Origin: Sipunculus nudus
Lineage: Eukaryota > Annelida > Sipuncula > Golfingiida > Sipunculidae
Direction of reading: 5' to 3'
Length of the DNA stretch: 64,000 nt
NCBI GenBank assembly: GCA_026874595.1
Contig: CM049320.1
Span: 29,994,714-30,058,713 of the forward strand
Positions 45,703 through 57,637 of this stretch are shown piece by piece (the first letter of the stretch is position 1; the number at the start of each line of letters is the position of its first letter). The notes beneath the pieces were generated by a model. It was not told the DNA's origin. It saw only the letters and a program-made list of their open reading frames with translations, and searched no databases. The position numbers and the translations under genes are program-made.

Positions 45703-47510
45703 TTTAGCTCAGCTGACTGAAAGTCAGCTGAGTTATAGCGATCACCCTTTGTCCGTCGTCCTTCCAGCCGTCTGTTAACAGGGCACAAATCGTAACCGCT
45801 AGACCTGTAATCTTCTAACTTGACATCCAGGGAGGTCAATGAAAAATTTCCTTGGAAACCTGAAATAAGGTCTCTGTTACGCATATTCTCCAAGCTATGG
45901 GTCTCGTAAGTACCCCCCATTATAATTAACAATTTGATACAAAACCTTAAGTATCTGAATAACTAATGCATTGATCACCATGATTCTTTGTATGAATATT
46001 GATCATGGAGTGTTCCATCAGTTCCTGCAAATTGGTGTCGCAACCTGTATTTTTTTCTAATGTTTACGATTTTTTTTTCTTTTTTTTATACCTTTGAAGA
46101 AGCTTTCATATGTTAACAGGGCACAAATCGTAGCCGCTAGACCTAGAATCTTCTAACTTGACATCCAGGTAGGTCCATGAAAAGTCTCTGTGAAAACCTG
46201 ATATTTGGTCTCTGTTACTCATATTCTCCAAGCTATGGGTCTCACAAGTACCCTCCAGAATAATAAAAAAATTGAGACAAAAGCTCAAGTATCTGAATAA
46301 ATAATGCATTGATCACCATGATTCTTTGTATGAATATTGATCATGGAGTGTTCCATCAGTTCCTACAAACTGGTGGCGCCATCTGTATTTTTTTCAATTT
46401 TTACGATTATTTTCACTATTTCGATACCTTCAAAGAAGCTGTCATCTGTTAACAGAGCAAAAATTGTAACCGCTGGACCTGGAATCTTCTTACATGACAT
46501 CAAAGGAGGTCCATGAAAAGACTCCGTGGAAGTCTGAAATTAGGTCTCTGTTACCCATATCCTCAAAGCTATGGGTCTCGTAAGTCAACCCCAGAATAAT
46601 TAAAATGTGATACAAAAACTCTGCTTTAGTTTTCAGAGAACTCCTTTGAGACCCTTGGTCCGATCTTTCCGAAACCCAGCATAGTTGTTCCTTTACCTAT
46701 GATGTTGTGCCTAACAAAGACAGGTGGCACCACCAGCAATTCTTTCTGTACAGTATGAATCTGGGTGTGTTTGAGATAACAGCCCATATCTCAGGAGTGG
46801 CTGAATGTATTGTGCTGAATGTCTGCATGTCCATAGACCTTGGATCTCTGTATATTATAATTGCGACTGGTGGCGCCACCTACAACACTTTATGCGCAGT
46901 GTCCATCTGTGCATTCGCCATCTGTTCCTCTCAGTAGTTCTTCAATGTATTGGGTTGATATGTGCATGTTCATGGATCCTCATGACCTACATCTCATAAA
47001 CAAGACTGGTGGAGCAACCTGCAATCTTTTTCCTGTGGCGTCCATCCGTACATGGGCTTTTGGTGAAAATTGCTCATATATCAGGAATGGTTCAAGATAT
47101 TGGTATGAAATAAGCCAGACAAGTGGCACCACCTTCTTTCCTGGCTTTGTAGAATAATAAAAGCACTTCTCTCACTAGTGATTTGCTGTATTGGTCTGAA
47201 TTGGTGCATACCCATAGATCTTGGACTCCTCCATATTGTACTCAAGACTGGTGGTGCCATCTGCAATAGTTTTCTTGTGGCATCTATCCATACATGTTTT
47301 TTTGGGTGGAAATTGCTCATTTTTTAGGAGTGGTTCAAGGTATTGGTCTGAAATTTGGCTTGTCAATCCGTCATGTAGAGTTTTCTCGTAAACCAGACAT
47401 TTCTAAGGACTCTTCACAAAATTTTATGATTTTTTTGGCACTCTGGCAATCATTTTGCTCATTGTTCAACATTCCTTAAATTCGGCTGAGTGTCATGGCC
47501 GTTGGGCCAC
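45703..47510 (+). mobile_element. 1.8-kb hairpin-headed element with internal tandem repeats
   Basis: Head: CTCAGCTGAC (45708-45717) and GTCAGCTGAG (45724-45733) form a perfect 10-bp stem, followed by GATCACCCTTTGTCCGTCGT. Then two full and one partial ~336-bp direct repeats starting TGTTAACAGGGCACAAATCG (45774, 46111, 46447). From ~46700 a degenerate 115-145-bp periodicity carries palindromes of the form GGTGGCGCCACC (46724, 46869; weaker near 47007, 47124, 47249; also 46031 and 46370 in the first block). The end is TCGGCTGAGTGTCATGGCCG and TTGGGCC. Hairpin head, CCGTCGT block and a GGGCC-type end match a repeat layout frequent in mollusc genomes (recollection, unnamed). No transposase. Confidence 0.65.
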
Positions 47511-47514
47511 TAGT

Positions 47515-48085
47515 TCTGTTTATTGACCAGCAATATGTTAATAAAAGGGTTAATGGTCCGGTGGGAAGTCCAGTGCAAGATGACTGAAGAAGATAGATAA
47601 ATTTACAAAAGAAATACAGGATAACATATTCATACATATTCACGTCTCATTAATGAAATAAAACTACCGAAGTTGTTTAGAATATAAGACAGACACCTAG
47701 GGTTGACACATTGTGTTTATGAGGATTCTATACAGCTGGGCTGTTTGAACATTGGAGTGAAGAAGGTCGGACACAGCCTGGGGTGTGTACGTTCATTTGC
47801 ATCTCCGGGATTGTCCCCAGTCATTAACTGTCAGCGAGATCGAAATGATAAAACTGTAATGGGCCTTTGATCGAAGCAGGATAGAGGAGGGTGGACCGCC
47901 GGTTTGTCGGACTCAGGTTTACCAGGGCAGGCCCCGGCCAATTACTGATTGATTCGCTCGTAACGACCACCAGTGGTTCACAGTACACTGCCTCTGGCCT
48001 TGTTCACAGCCACCGCGATCAGGAAATACATGATGCCCGTGCAAATTGCTCTTCAAGTCCCCGTGTTGAGGTGTAAATAATACCA
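47515..48085. other. Balanced block, possible enhancer-like sequence
   Basis: 47690-48080 is repeat-free and GC-balanced. It contains an exact octamer ATTTGCAT (47795-47802) and a TCF-type CTTTGAT (47865-47871). A 61-codon + frame (47891-48076) is unrecognised. An AATAAAG occurs at 48138. Confidence 0.25.
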
Positions 48086-48089
48086 GCTG

Positions 48090-48775
48090 GAAATCCTGCT
48101 TTATATGAACATTTCCTGAGGAATTTTTTGTTGTAAAATAAAGTCTTGTTGTAATAACATCTGATTCACGCTCTTCTTTGCATTATTTGTTTTATACTAC
48201 GCTCAGTGCATGTGTATTGTGCTTACTTTAAATTCAAATATCCATAAAATTTACTTATTAAGATTTCTTCTAGTAATTGTTTGTCCAGGGTGGGCGGAAT
48301 AAGATATACCGCCTAATTCAGTGAAACCTTTGCTCATTGTCATTCTATCTGGTTCAGGTAACACAAATTACAGATGTTTTACAAGTGTATTAATAATATT
48401 TGCTTTGACATATATTGTAATATAATATATTGTAATATACTATTCACATGCTATAATTTGATAAAATACTCTTAAGAATGTTAAATAGTTTATAAAGGTA
48501 TAATTCATATAAATTTTTTGGGGTTGAATTGGTTTCCTTATCCACTCATATATATAGGGGACTTAATGCGAAACTTTTATTTCATGTTCTTTTAATAACT
48601 CTTATCATGTTACCATACTGTTATATGCCTAGTTTGTAGCATATGTTTGGATATGTATAAAACATGTCTTCCATTTTGGTCCAACAAGCACCTACAAGCG
48701 GGACGAAATCTGTTTCCAGGCCACCGCTTGAATTTCACTAAATGACGGATATTGCCTGGGAACCGTCTAACAGTG
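48090..48775. other. No gene seen
   Basis: AT-rich; nothing recognised. Confidence 0.4.
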
Positions 48776-48779
48776 TTTA

Positions 48780-49412
48780 GGCCAAGCCAAATAAAGGTAT
48801 AGTTCTCAGGTTTTTTTGTCAGAAATCAGTGCGGGCGACGATTTTTTTTGTTGGTACCTTTTTTGTATGTTTCAATAAAAATGTCATATGATCAGGAAAA
48901 GCATGATAAGGCCAAAAAAAATTAAAGGTATGGTTCTCGGGCACCGCCCGCATCAATTTTAAACCCCCGCATCAAAACTTTTTATTTTGATTTTCAATAA
49001 AAAATTTCCAATTTTGAGCTGCTGCCGCTCCGAATTTCTTTCAAGAAATACATACAATTTACTTTGTTTTGTAGTGCTTTTACTTATTTAGCAAAATAAA
49101 ACTGTTATTTTCTTACTTTACCCTTATCATTTGACATTATTATCGAAACATACCAAAAAATTTAAAATAAAAAAAGCGCCCGCCCGCATTGTTTTCTGAA
49201 AAAAAGTGCCTGAGAACCATACCTTTTTTTTATTTTGGCCTAATAACATTTTTTTGCTTAACAGGTAAAAGCACTAAATAACGAAGGAAATCTTAGCAAA
49301 TTTGTATCAAGTTGTCTTCTTGAAAGATGGAAAAAAAAAACATTTTTGATGCGGGTGGTTAAAATTGACGCGCGCGGTGACTGAGAACCATACCTTTATT
49401 TTTTTAGCGCTA
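48780..49412. mobile_element. Outer Harbinger-like MITE (family H1), interrupted
   Basis: Preceded by TTA (48777-48779); left end GGCCAAGCCAAATAAAGGTA; right end CTGAGAACCATACCTTTA, then a degraded tip near 49412. The interior, in inverse orientation to the 17.4-kb copy, is interrupted at GCATGATAA by the inner element. Without the insert it would be about 300 bp, the family length. Confidence 0.7.
48910..49240. mobile_element. Inner Harbinger-like MITE (family H1), complete
   Basis: 331 bp beginning GGCCAAAAAAAATTAAAGGT and ending ACCTTTTTTTTATTTTGGCC, flanked on both sides by TAA (48907-48909 and 49241-49243). It has long subterminal inverted repeats (GGTATGGTTCTC ... GAGAACCATACC). It sits inside the outer copy, so it inserted later. 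Confidence 0.85.
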
Positions 49413-49414
49413 GG

Positions 49415-50475
49415 TGAACAACGGTAGCCCGCGGTGTCTGTGTAGTAAGGATGCCCGGACGGCAGCGTTACACATAACACAGCAGGTTTCCTGACATCTC
49501 ACGACGCGTCTTTAAGACTGCCGGCATATGTCAACGTAAATCTCTGTTGGCAGCATTCCTCCGCGACAAATAGTGCATTACTGACTTGACATGGAGAACC
49601 TCTGTTTTCATTCTAATCCACGACACAGTTAAAAAAACTGACACACAGTCTAAGATGGTTCTTATACCAGTCAGGATCTCTTTTTCTCCCGCATCCGCGA
49701 TGATGATCGGTTGCTGAGACTAATGCATCTCCGCTAGTCTAAACGACAACCCATCGTACAATATTTTTCTTCTCACCTTAACGCAGCATTTTATTGGCCT
49801 CCCTTATACGGAGTTGAATTCCTGGGCGTACAGAGACCCCTTATTGCCCAGTATTTACTCTCCTATTAAAAATTCTTTGCTCTACAGAAAATACCAGGTG
49901 GGGCTTTTTTTGTGAGATTCTGTTAAAACACATTAATGCACGCACATAAATTAAACTATGTTTTTATAAATCCACCTCAAAATGATCGAGAAAAACACAC
50001 ATATATAGTGTTTATTACGAAAACTTTGCGCCCAGATTTATCAAGGCTCTTCGCGCTGAATGTCTGTTATCTTACATTGAATGATACCGAATAGTGCAAA
50101 ATATCCGTAATGTATAAGATAGAAGGATACGTATAAAGTCTCTTATATATCTAAACCATACGAAATATGAATTCTACGCGGTGTGTGTGTGAAAGCCCAG
50201 CACATGAAACCCCCTTTCTGACAGACATTTTTAAAGGTGTCATGAATCTGTCTGGAAGAACAGTTTACCTGGTCATGTAAGTTTACTACAAAGGTAATAT
50301 TTTTATAGGCAAATTGGTATATTATCATGATTGCAAGGTAAATGGGTTTATAAGCTTATCGAAAAGATTGATTCAAGTGTCGTCTAATTGCTTTATTTTC
50401 CGTATTTTTTGACGTACCAGGAGAAGTGATACAGTGCCAGTCCGAATGTAGACCGTGTAAGAAACGATTCATGGA
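49415..50475. other. Unassigned; 49420-49870 balanced, possibly conserved
   Basis: Complex sequence without a sustained frame or repeat match, then AT-rich DNA. No specific support. Confidence 0.2.
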
Positions 50476-50479
50476 TATT

Positions 50480-50985
50480 TAAGGATAGCCGATCTCAGTG
50501 GGGTGGTAAATGGAACAGCCGAATATCACATCCTTTCATTTACACCCCTCACCTCTTGATACCATGGGATTAATTAATTGGCATACAGTCGAGAGATATC
50601 GTTGTATACTGCCGGTCTATATTGACGCCAGGGAACCTATAATTCACTACAACTTAATACACGTAGTAGCCAATCCGTGTCTGTTCACGACAGGTTGGTA
50701 ATTGGACATGTACGGCGGATTGAGGACGGAGCAAAATTAATTACTGTGCTCGTGGCGGTTTTGTAGCACGTGTTTCCCTTGAGCGTCGCCCTATGGACGT
50801 ATTTAAATGGATGCAGCGTCACCTTCGACCAAATCAACCAGATTACCTGTATATCCAGAAATAGCCGTGACTATACACGACACAGCAGGCAGTTATATGG
50901 GGCTGGTAAGCCTAACCTGAGTCGTGATACAAGCAATATCGAGGAATGCTATCGTGTTGCATTTATAACGTAGAATACAACACAT
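50480..50985. other. Balanced block, possibly conserved non-coding
   Basis: Repeat-free, with TTACACCCCTCACCTCTTGA (T-box-like), GGATTAATTAATTGG and AAATTAATTAC (homeodomain-like) and GCACGTG motifs. Two unrecognised + frames (50510-50701, 50770-50973). Confidence 0.25.
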
Positions 50986-50989
50986 GAGC

Positions 50990-51655
50990 TTTATATTTGG
51001 CCACTAATGATGAATTAACACAGGAGAATACATGTGAACTCACAATCTTAACTAAAACTCCGTCTCTATGATAAAGAGTCATATTCTGTATCGCGTACAA
51101 ATTGACTGCGTCCAGTCATGTGAGTCGTTCCTGTATTCATGCGGTTACATATTCAACAAAAATGCGAAGGGATTTATATGCTGAGGTAAAACGGAATATT
51201 TCTCGCTCATCCTTGGTGTTGTTAGAAAGTATATAAAAAGCTACCGATTGGTCTGGTTTAGGTCAAGTGACAGTTAAGGTTGTACTCTAAGGCTATGAGG
51301 CGTTGTCAAAATAAAGGACGAAAATATTGCTTCCTCATAGAGCTTTAAAGAAAGTGCGTTCCTCGCTGAAGGATGTAACTACACTGATAGCCAGTACTCT
51401 GGTCGCAGACTCTCTAATGTAAGAGGGCCAAAATGGCGCTAGTCCAGAACTGACAGACAGTTCTCCGGTCATCTGTGCGAGTAGGTGTACAGCGGACGAA
51501 CGTTAGCTTATTTTGTAACTTATTCGCTGTAAAATATCCATATTTATCCAATTTTTATAAACGGGTTTTCCGCTCAGGTACAATAAGAGGTCCGAGATGT
51601 TGGGTAATGTCAATTTAGGTTGTTTATTAGGTAATATTACAAGGGCTTAGAGGCA
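50990..51655. other. No gene seen
   Basis: Nothing recognised. Confidence 0.4.
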
Positions 51656-51658
51656 CAA

Positions 51659-51792
51659 ATAGTCCCCTGCCATATGTTCAACTAGGAAAGTGTGGGATCA
51701 GTGACGGAACGGGACGGAAGGAAGGACGAGAGGGCGGACGGACGAAAAGACAGACGCGGACCATTTTAGTATTTAGCGGGGGACTAATCAAT
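51659..51792 (-). mobile_element. Small CCGTC-rich repeat with TAGTCCCC ends
   Basis: Inverted ends ATAGTCCCCTGCC and GCGGGGGACTAAT; on minus the interior is CGTCTGTCTTTTCGTCCGTC-like. A distant, shorter relative of 41571-41940. Confidence 0.45.
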
Positions 51793-51794
51793 GA

Positions 51795-53370
51795 TTTACG
51801 GGTGTGGCTTTCATTTCACTACTGCGTTTTCTAGTATGTTATTGTTATAGAAGATTATGAATTCCAGTCAATATTTCTCAAGTGACGCTGCATTATTAAA
51901 CGATAATATGAGGTAAAAATTATGTAAATTACAGTCAATATTCCAGTGTCGCTGCACGATTGAAGTGACTAGTATAGAACCATGTCTTATAGGACGGAAC
52001 AGGCCTGTCCTGAAAAGCAGGGTAGTATATTTATGAAAACTTTTCCAGTTATTAATGGTAGCTAAACCGAATAGGATAACAGTGTTCGAATATGCTATGG
52101 ATAAAAAATCCGAGATAACTGGAAGTAATACTGATAATTAACCCGCAGTAGGCATTTACCTCCAATCTAACGACATCTGTTGCCGATTTCGGACACTAAT
52201 TGTTCAGGTTTGTGATTTCGACAAAGGGAAGTTGTATTTGTTTCATCTTCAGTGAATACATTAAAATAAATACCTATCTTAGCCGTAAATGCTAGGATCC
52301 TTTCGAAGTCGTTGCATGTGGTCAGACTCAGTTGTGGCTCCGTGGTGCATACTGTATATGCCACAGAGCAATACTAAACCTAGCATTTGCCTTATTTCGG
52401 AATACTGGCTCACTAATCCCGAACACAGCAGATATCCGATAGCCCAAAGTGCTTATGTCCATGGCAATAAAGCCATTTCGCATGCACAGGCATGCATGGC
52501 GTTCAAAACCAGCGTCGGAGCTATGATTGCTTTACAATTGTCCCCTAGCCGGAAAAATAACAGGAAAAAGAGACATCTGACTATAGTTTATATTGGTGTA
52601 AACAGTAGTTTATTGAATCATCAATAAGGATCGGAAAACAGGGCATAGCCCTATATTAATTCCCTATATTAATATAGTTTATATTCATTAATTAACTCTA
52701 ATAAAATGTTAAAGTGTTAAATTACTATTTTGATTAATATTTAGGAGAAAGGATTTTTATTGGTGTGTAATCATACAATGTATAAGCGTTTACAGTTTAT
52801 GTATAGATCTAGATGTTACTCACAGTTGGTCTGATGGTTAACAATTAAGGGTGCCCCGGTCGAATTCAAAATTACAGTTATCAAATCCGGTGGGTCTGGC
52901 AAATGCGTTTATTCACCGCTAGACGGTAAGATGAGAAAGACTCCAGTCACACCTGAGCCACGATCACCTGCGGCCGCGACTGGTTGCAGAAAACAGGTGG
53001 TCGTGGCGACTGTCTACAAATATAAATAAAATACAGTTGTGGTCACATTAGATTAAAAAAGACTATCGCACGAACACCGGGAACATTGTTGCGTCGTGAC
53101 GTTCGATCAGCTTATACGTTACGATATTCGGATGCGATATGAGACGATGAATACGACCTGAAATTTTGGTTTCTTAGCTTCCTATGGCAACGTGTATGTT
53201 TAAATATGATACGAAGTCCTGCGATCTTGCGTCCTATCATATCGTATCTAAATTTCATGAAGTGTACGCTTGGCTTTTAGACTGATAATAAAAATCATGC
53301 GAATGTTCATACGTGGTCGTTCGATGGTCTTAAGACTTTCGCAAGATCACCTTTACGATCGTTCGTTGGT
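51795..53370. other. No supported gene; one 112-codon open frame
   Basis: The + frame 52289-52627 lies in a balanced patch but has no recognised domain, signal peptide or splice pair. At about 52830-52870 a weak tRNA-like pattern was judged too poor to call. Confidence 0.25.
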
Positions 53371-53371
53371 C

Positions 53372-53372
<1 letters not shown>

Positions 53373-53417
<45 letters not shown>
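53373..53417. repeat. (TA)n microsatellite
   Basis: About 22 TA units. Confidence 0.95.
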
Positions 53418-53419
<2 letters not shown>

Positions 53420-53421
<2 letters not shown>

Positions 53422-54165
53422 CATAACAATCAACATAACCATAGTTACACACAAACGGCGCCCGCACAAGATTCAGTGACAGGTGTAGGCCTTATGTGCC
53501 CTTTTCCATAATTTTCTTTATTCCTGTTTTCTTATCCTCGTGGATATGTACAAAGCGCGGCAGCCCAGACCGGTTCCTTTTTGTCACTAACGTTTAATAT
53601 AAAATCGATATTTTCGCATGACAAGGAGTTTTTGTTTGGCCGCTAATTCTCAATTGCCCTCGTCTCAAGGTGGTCCCGAGGTAGACAGCTTTCGACACAC
53701 GAAAGGTTAAAGCGTGACTGGCTGGGATGGTAATTTAAAACACTAGGCTGAATCACGAGATGTTCGACACAAGAGAAATTCAACAACAATTACGTGTCAC
53801 CTAGCATTAATGGTTTCTTTGGCTTGCTCTTATCTCAAGCTAAGAACTCTGGCTGGAATGACATTACATGTCAGTGGCCAGGAAATTCATATGCATTAAT
53901 GTAATACACTTAATCCCTTAGAACGTTACATTTTTGAAAGATAGCGTGAAGTGTTACATGAAATGAAAGAATTTATAAGAACGATCTCACCGCAACTGAC
54001 ATTAAATTACCTAGTCCTGCTACGACCTCTGCAATCATGTTTTCCCTCCCATAGAGTGAGACAAATATAGTGTTTGGTGTGTGGACGTCGTCGTCATTTC
54101 TTTTGAGCGCGATCATTTTTGAACCAATAAATATTTACCATAAAACTTTCAACAAGTTCCTAAAC
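53420..54165. other. No gene seen
   Basis: Nothing recognised. Confidence 0.4.
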
Positions 54166-54171
54166 CGCTCA

Positions 54172-54572
54172 CCTTGACCTTCATCTTTAGGGTCAAATTA
54201 GCCAAAAAAAAAACCGCGAAACCCAAAACATTTGAGGTATTACATATGCTCACATTTGTTACACAAATTTGTTTCAACCAAGTACTCGGAGGATTTTAAT
54301 GACCCTGTCCTTCATCTTCAATGTCAACTCAGCCGAAATAGAAATGTTTTTGTGAATACTATAACTTTTAAAACACTCAATATATTCTCATGAAAATTGA
54401 TACTTCAATTGTACCCAGATTAGTTTCAAAACGGTGACTTTGACTTACCAATCAGCCGAAATAGATTTTTTTTGTGAACACTGTAACTTCACGCACGAAA
54501 TCAGAAATCTTTCTACCAAAACTGGTAATCTTGACCTTCATCTTCCACGTCAAATATTCATACATTTTGGGA
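54172..54572 (+). repeat. Degenerate ~130-bp tandem repeat
   Basis: Units begin near 54172, 54304, 54438 and 54531 with variants of CTTGACCTTCATCTT, GTCAAATTAGCC / GTCAACTCAGCCGAAATAG, then TTTTTTTGTGAAYACTRTAAC. Three to four decayed units. Confidence 0.6.
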
Positions 54573-54579
54573 TTTTTGG

Positions 54580-55220
54580 GGGTTGGGGTCAAGGGGGGAC
54601 TCCTTCTTGTTATATTTAGCACTAAAATATGTAAATAAAACGTTATTCGTTGCCTGTATTGGCATTACTATGTCCGGAACTTTTTTGGTGGCTCGTACAC
54701 TGATCTGAAGCCGAAAACAAACAAAAAAAAAACAAAAAAAAATAGTTGTATAATTAACTGGCAGGAAGTCCTAGTTGCTGCAAATGTCAGAGTATCTGCA
54801 AGTCTTATTAGTTGTACCGACTGTTCCAGTAGGTTGGGCGTGAAAAAAAATGTAAGACATTTCTTGAAGCTTGCTAGATAGTTATCATCCGGTGTCACGT
54901 TCATTCAAATACTAAATAGGCAGAGGGTGTAATGACAAACTATATTTCAACATATAAAGTGTGTTATGATTTAAAATCAATTAGCCTGTACTCGTATGGG
55001 TTGGTGGCATGTATCAGGCCCGTTTTGTATAAAACGCTCACATGCGGTTGAAATGAGTATATCTTAAAAAAAACGCTGATATATATATTAGAAACGGTTA
55101 TCGTCTTTGTTGCCTCTGACTCTTCTTTTCCATAACAGTTAAAGGACACGGGGAAACGAGCCGGCGGAAACTAGGGCAATGATAATATGACGAAACAAAA
55201 AGTAATTTGTAATCTGAGCG
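54580..55220. other. No gene seen
   Basis: AT-rich with A-runs at 54720-54741. Confidence 0.4.
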
Positions 55221-55347
55221 GTCTTTCTCTCCGGTGACTGCATTATGCATCGACTTGATCCGGGTCCCCGGCCGGTGTCGTCTTGTTTAAAGAACGCACT
55301 TGTAGGAGGAATCCAGTGCGAACAAGGACTTCCAGTAGAATGCATAC

Positions 55348-55521
55348 CTTCCCAAGACAATTCCAGCAGCTTTTTCAGGATCCATATAAAATATTTATCG
55401 AAGTCTCCGCTGCCCCTACACAAAGGTCCGTGGATAAAGGTAGCGCCATTTCGGACCTCTGACAATAGATTCTCCGACCATGCAGCGTCAGAGTGCCTGT
55501 GCATCTTGTATTGTGGCTGCA
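55348..55521 (-). CDS. Possible internal exon; peptide faintly secretin-like
   Basis: On minus, TTCTCCTAG| (acceptor, AG at plus 55523-55522) opens a 174-nt segment closing at GGGAAG|GTATGC (donor, GT at plus 55347-55346). The exon is symmetric (phase 1-1) and open throughout, in a GC-balanced patch. It encodes ...KMHRHSDAAWSENLLSEVRN... and later DFDKYFIWILKKLLELSW. HSDAAWSEN resembles the start of VIP/PACAP/secretin-type peptides (VIP begins HSDAVFTDN), but only a single Arg precedes it and no amidation signal is visible. The plus strand is open over the same stretch (55245-55553), so the frame alone is weak evidence. Confidence 0.3.
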
Positions 55522-55559
55522 CTAGGAGAATGCAAATATTTTCTTCAATTTAAAAACGC

Positions 55560-56125
55560 CTCATGACCTATAAGAACGCTATCACTTAAAATAAACCGAC
55601 CCAATAGTTAGATACGTTTGTGTACTTAATAACATCACCTAACACGTGAGAGATAATATCCGATCTAACTAAGCATATTCGTCAATCCGCCTCCACATTT
55701 GTTGAATTTTGACCGCATGGACTCAAGCTTGTTAAGCACGGGTTACGGGATGATAAAGCCAACTTGTACGCCACACAGCAATATACCTGTAACCATAGAG
55801 ATGGATTTACACATTGGTCTGCATGTGAGATCACATGTTTCTTATTGAGACCGTAGTTTCACTGCTCTTGCCAAATTATAAGATTATCGAATGTATACCA
55901 TGGAACTGATACAATAAGATGGATGGCCGTTAGCATACGTTCTCGCCTGTACCTTGTGTCACGACTCAAATACAGACTAACCAGCCTAGGTAGTGGTATA
56001 TTCACGGCTAGGTAAAAGGTACTGTAGTCATCACGTAATCCTTCTCAAATTTAAGTGATGGCAACATACTGAGCTGCAGGCGGTACGTTGTAGCAAATAT
56101 ATGGTTACGGAAAGAAACATTACAA
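55560..56125. other. No gene seen
   Basis: Nothing recognised. Confidence 0.4.
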
Positions 56126-56129
56126 CAAA

Positions 56130-56465
56130 CTAGAAATCTGCTATCTAAGGAATACAAACCTCCGCCATATGTGGGGTCTCTATTGAGAGATGCTCCCGAA
56201 CCCGTGATGGAATTCACTTATTCGGCCGCTATTCTCAGGTTATTCGTACAAACGTGACTGTACATTTGTGAATATTCTTTGATGACGCTCCTAAATCGGC
56301 ATCATGTGGTGGATCCACGCCAAAGTCGATTCTTCTCCCGCCCATTCCCAAAATGCTCACGGAATTCCATGAGATTCAGTTCATGATTGTGAACAAACAC
56401 ACACAGACACACACACACACACATACACATGGACGTGGATGAACACATACCCTCCTGGCGGAGTC
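56130..56465 (-). mobile_element. GCGGAGG repeat family, near full copy
   Basis: Inverted relative to 17991-18386: AACTAGAAATCTGCTATCTA and CCTCCGCCATATG at the left, GTGGATCCACGCC in the middle, a (CA)n, then ATGAACACATACCCTCCTGG at the right. Confidence 0.75.
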
Positions 56466-56469
56466 CAGT

Positions 56470-57630
56470 ACAGTACCGACCATAGATTTCATATAAAGAG
56501 ACATTCATTTATTCGGGACAGATTTCATGTAGATATGTTGAAACTGGAACAACATTTTTTTCTCAGAGGTTCAGAATTTTATTTAAAGTGGCATTGACAA
56601 TGTTCGGGACAAATGATACCACAGTAATTCTGAAGTAAATCCTTATGGTAAAAGAAGGATAGGACGTGACTAATAGAAAAGGAGACAAGATACGTTTTGT
56701 GGTATGGCTAGTTCGGCCATGTCTGCTTCACTATACCTTAGGGATGTCTAGTTCCTGTTTGGACCAATGTTTTGGGAGTAGCCAGGACAGAGACAAATTT
56801 GGATGCTGGGAGTTTTTTGACATCGGAGCAAGCTGGATTTATGAAGTGTTAAAATATTTCAGAAAAATCATGGAAGGCCAACCTATCAAAGCGGGCTAAT
56901 TTATTGTCCAATTACTGTGGAGGCGGAATCAATTTTTGCTAGGTTGTCAGAAAGGAGTATTACACAGGCCGTGCTTGTCTAAGTCGAGCGGCGTGTGAAA
57001 GCCAATTACAGGAGAGGTATCTGATACATGTGACGTCCCTTGTCACCCCGCGTGTATTGATCTGGAGGGCAACTACCATCCCAACCAATATCTAGAAGCT
57101 ATCAGGGTGGCAGTTTCAGCTATTGACTTCATATCGTATTTAAAAGAGATATAAATGCCATGAATTAATCTGCATATCCCAGTAAATACTTTGGTAATGC
57201 ATTTTCGTCATTATCATCAGCTTTATAGTAATAAACACACTCGCGCATCTATGGTATGTTAAATAAACTTCTGTTAAATGTCTGGAATATCTGTCCACTT
57301 TCCGTTCGACTATCGGCTGTCAGCTCGGAAACTGACCTTTTCTCAGAGATAAATGAAATGCTCCTTGGTAAAATTAATATATCAATATATAAAATAAACA
57401 ACTAACTTAAAGATCAGGTCTAAAATATTATTGCCAAATATAATGTTAATTCATATTGCGACTTCACTGAGCCATTTTCAGCTCAAATTTTTCAGGAGGT
57501 GACGTGTGTATGTGCTACTTATATAATAAAATGGCATCGTTGAAATAAGGCTACAAAGAAGCCAATTACACAAAACCACAATTACAAAATCATACAAGCA
57601 GGGTGTTTAGACACTTGAAACATTTCATGT
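56470..57630. other. Unassigned; 56880-57200 possibly conserved non-coding
   Basis: 56880-57200 is balanced, repeat-free and frame-free with GGCGTGTGAAAGCCAATTAC (T-box and homeodomain-like). The rest is AT-rich. A 77-codon + frame (56666-56899) is not recognised. Confidence 0.2.
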
Positions 57631-57637
57631 CAAGCTT

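Noticed and set aside
45774-46620. CRISPR-like array
   Set aside because: Repeat units are ~336 bp with no short-repeat/spacer pattern, and the DNA is eukaryotic.
52830-52870. tRNA-derived head (GGTCTGATGGTTAACAATTA ... CGGTCGAATTC)
   Set aside because: Box spacing is too short and the arms do not fold; too weak to list.
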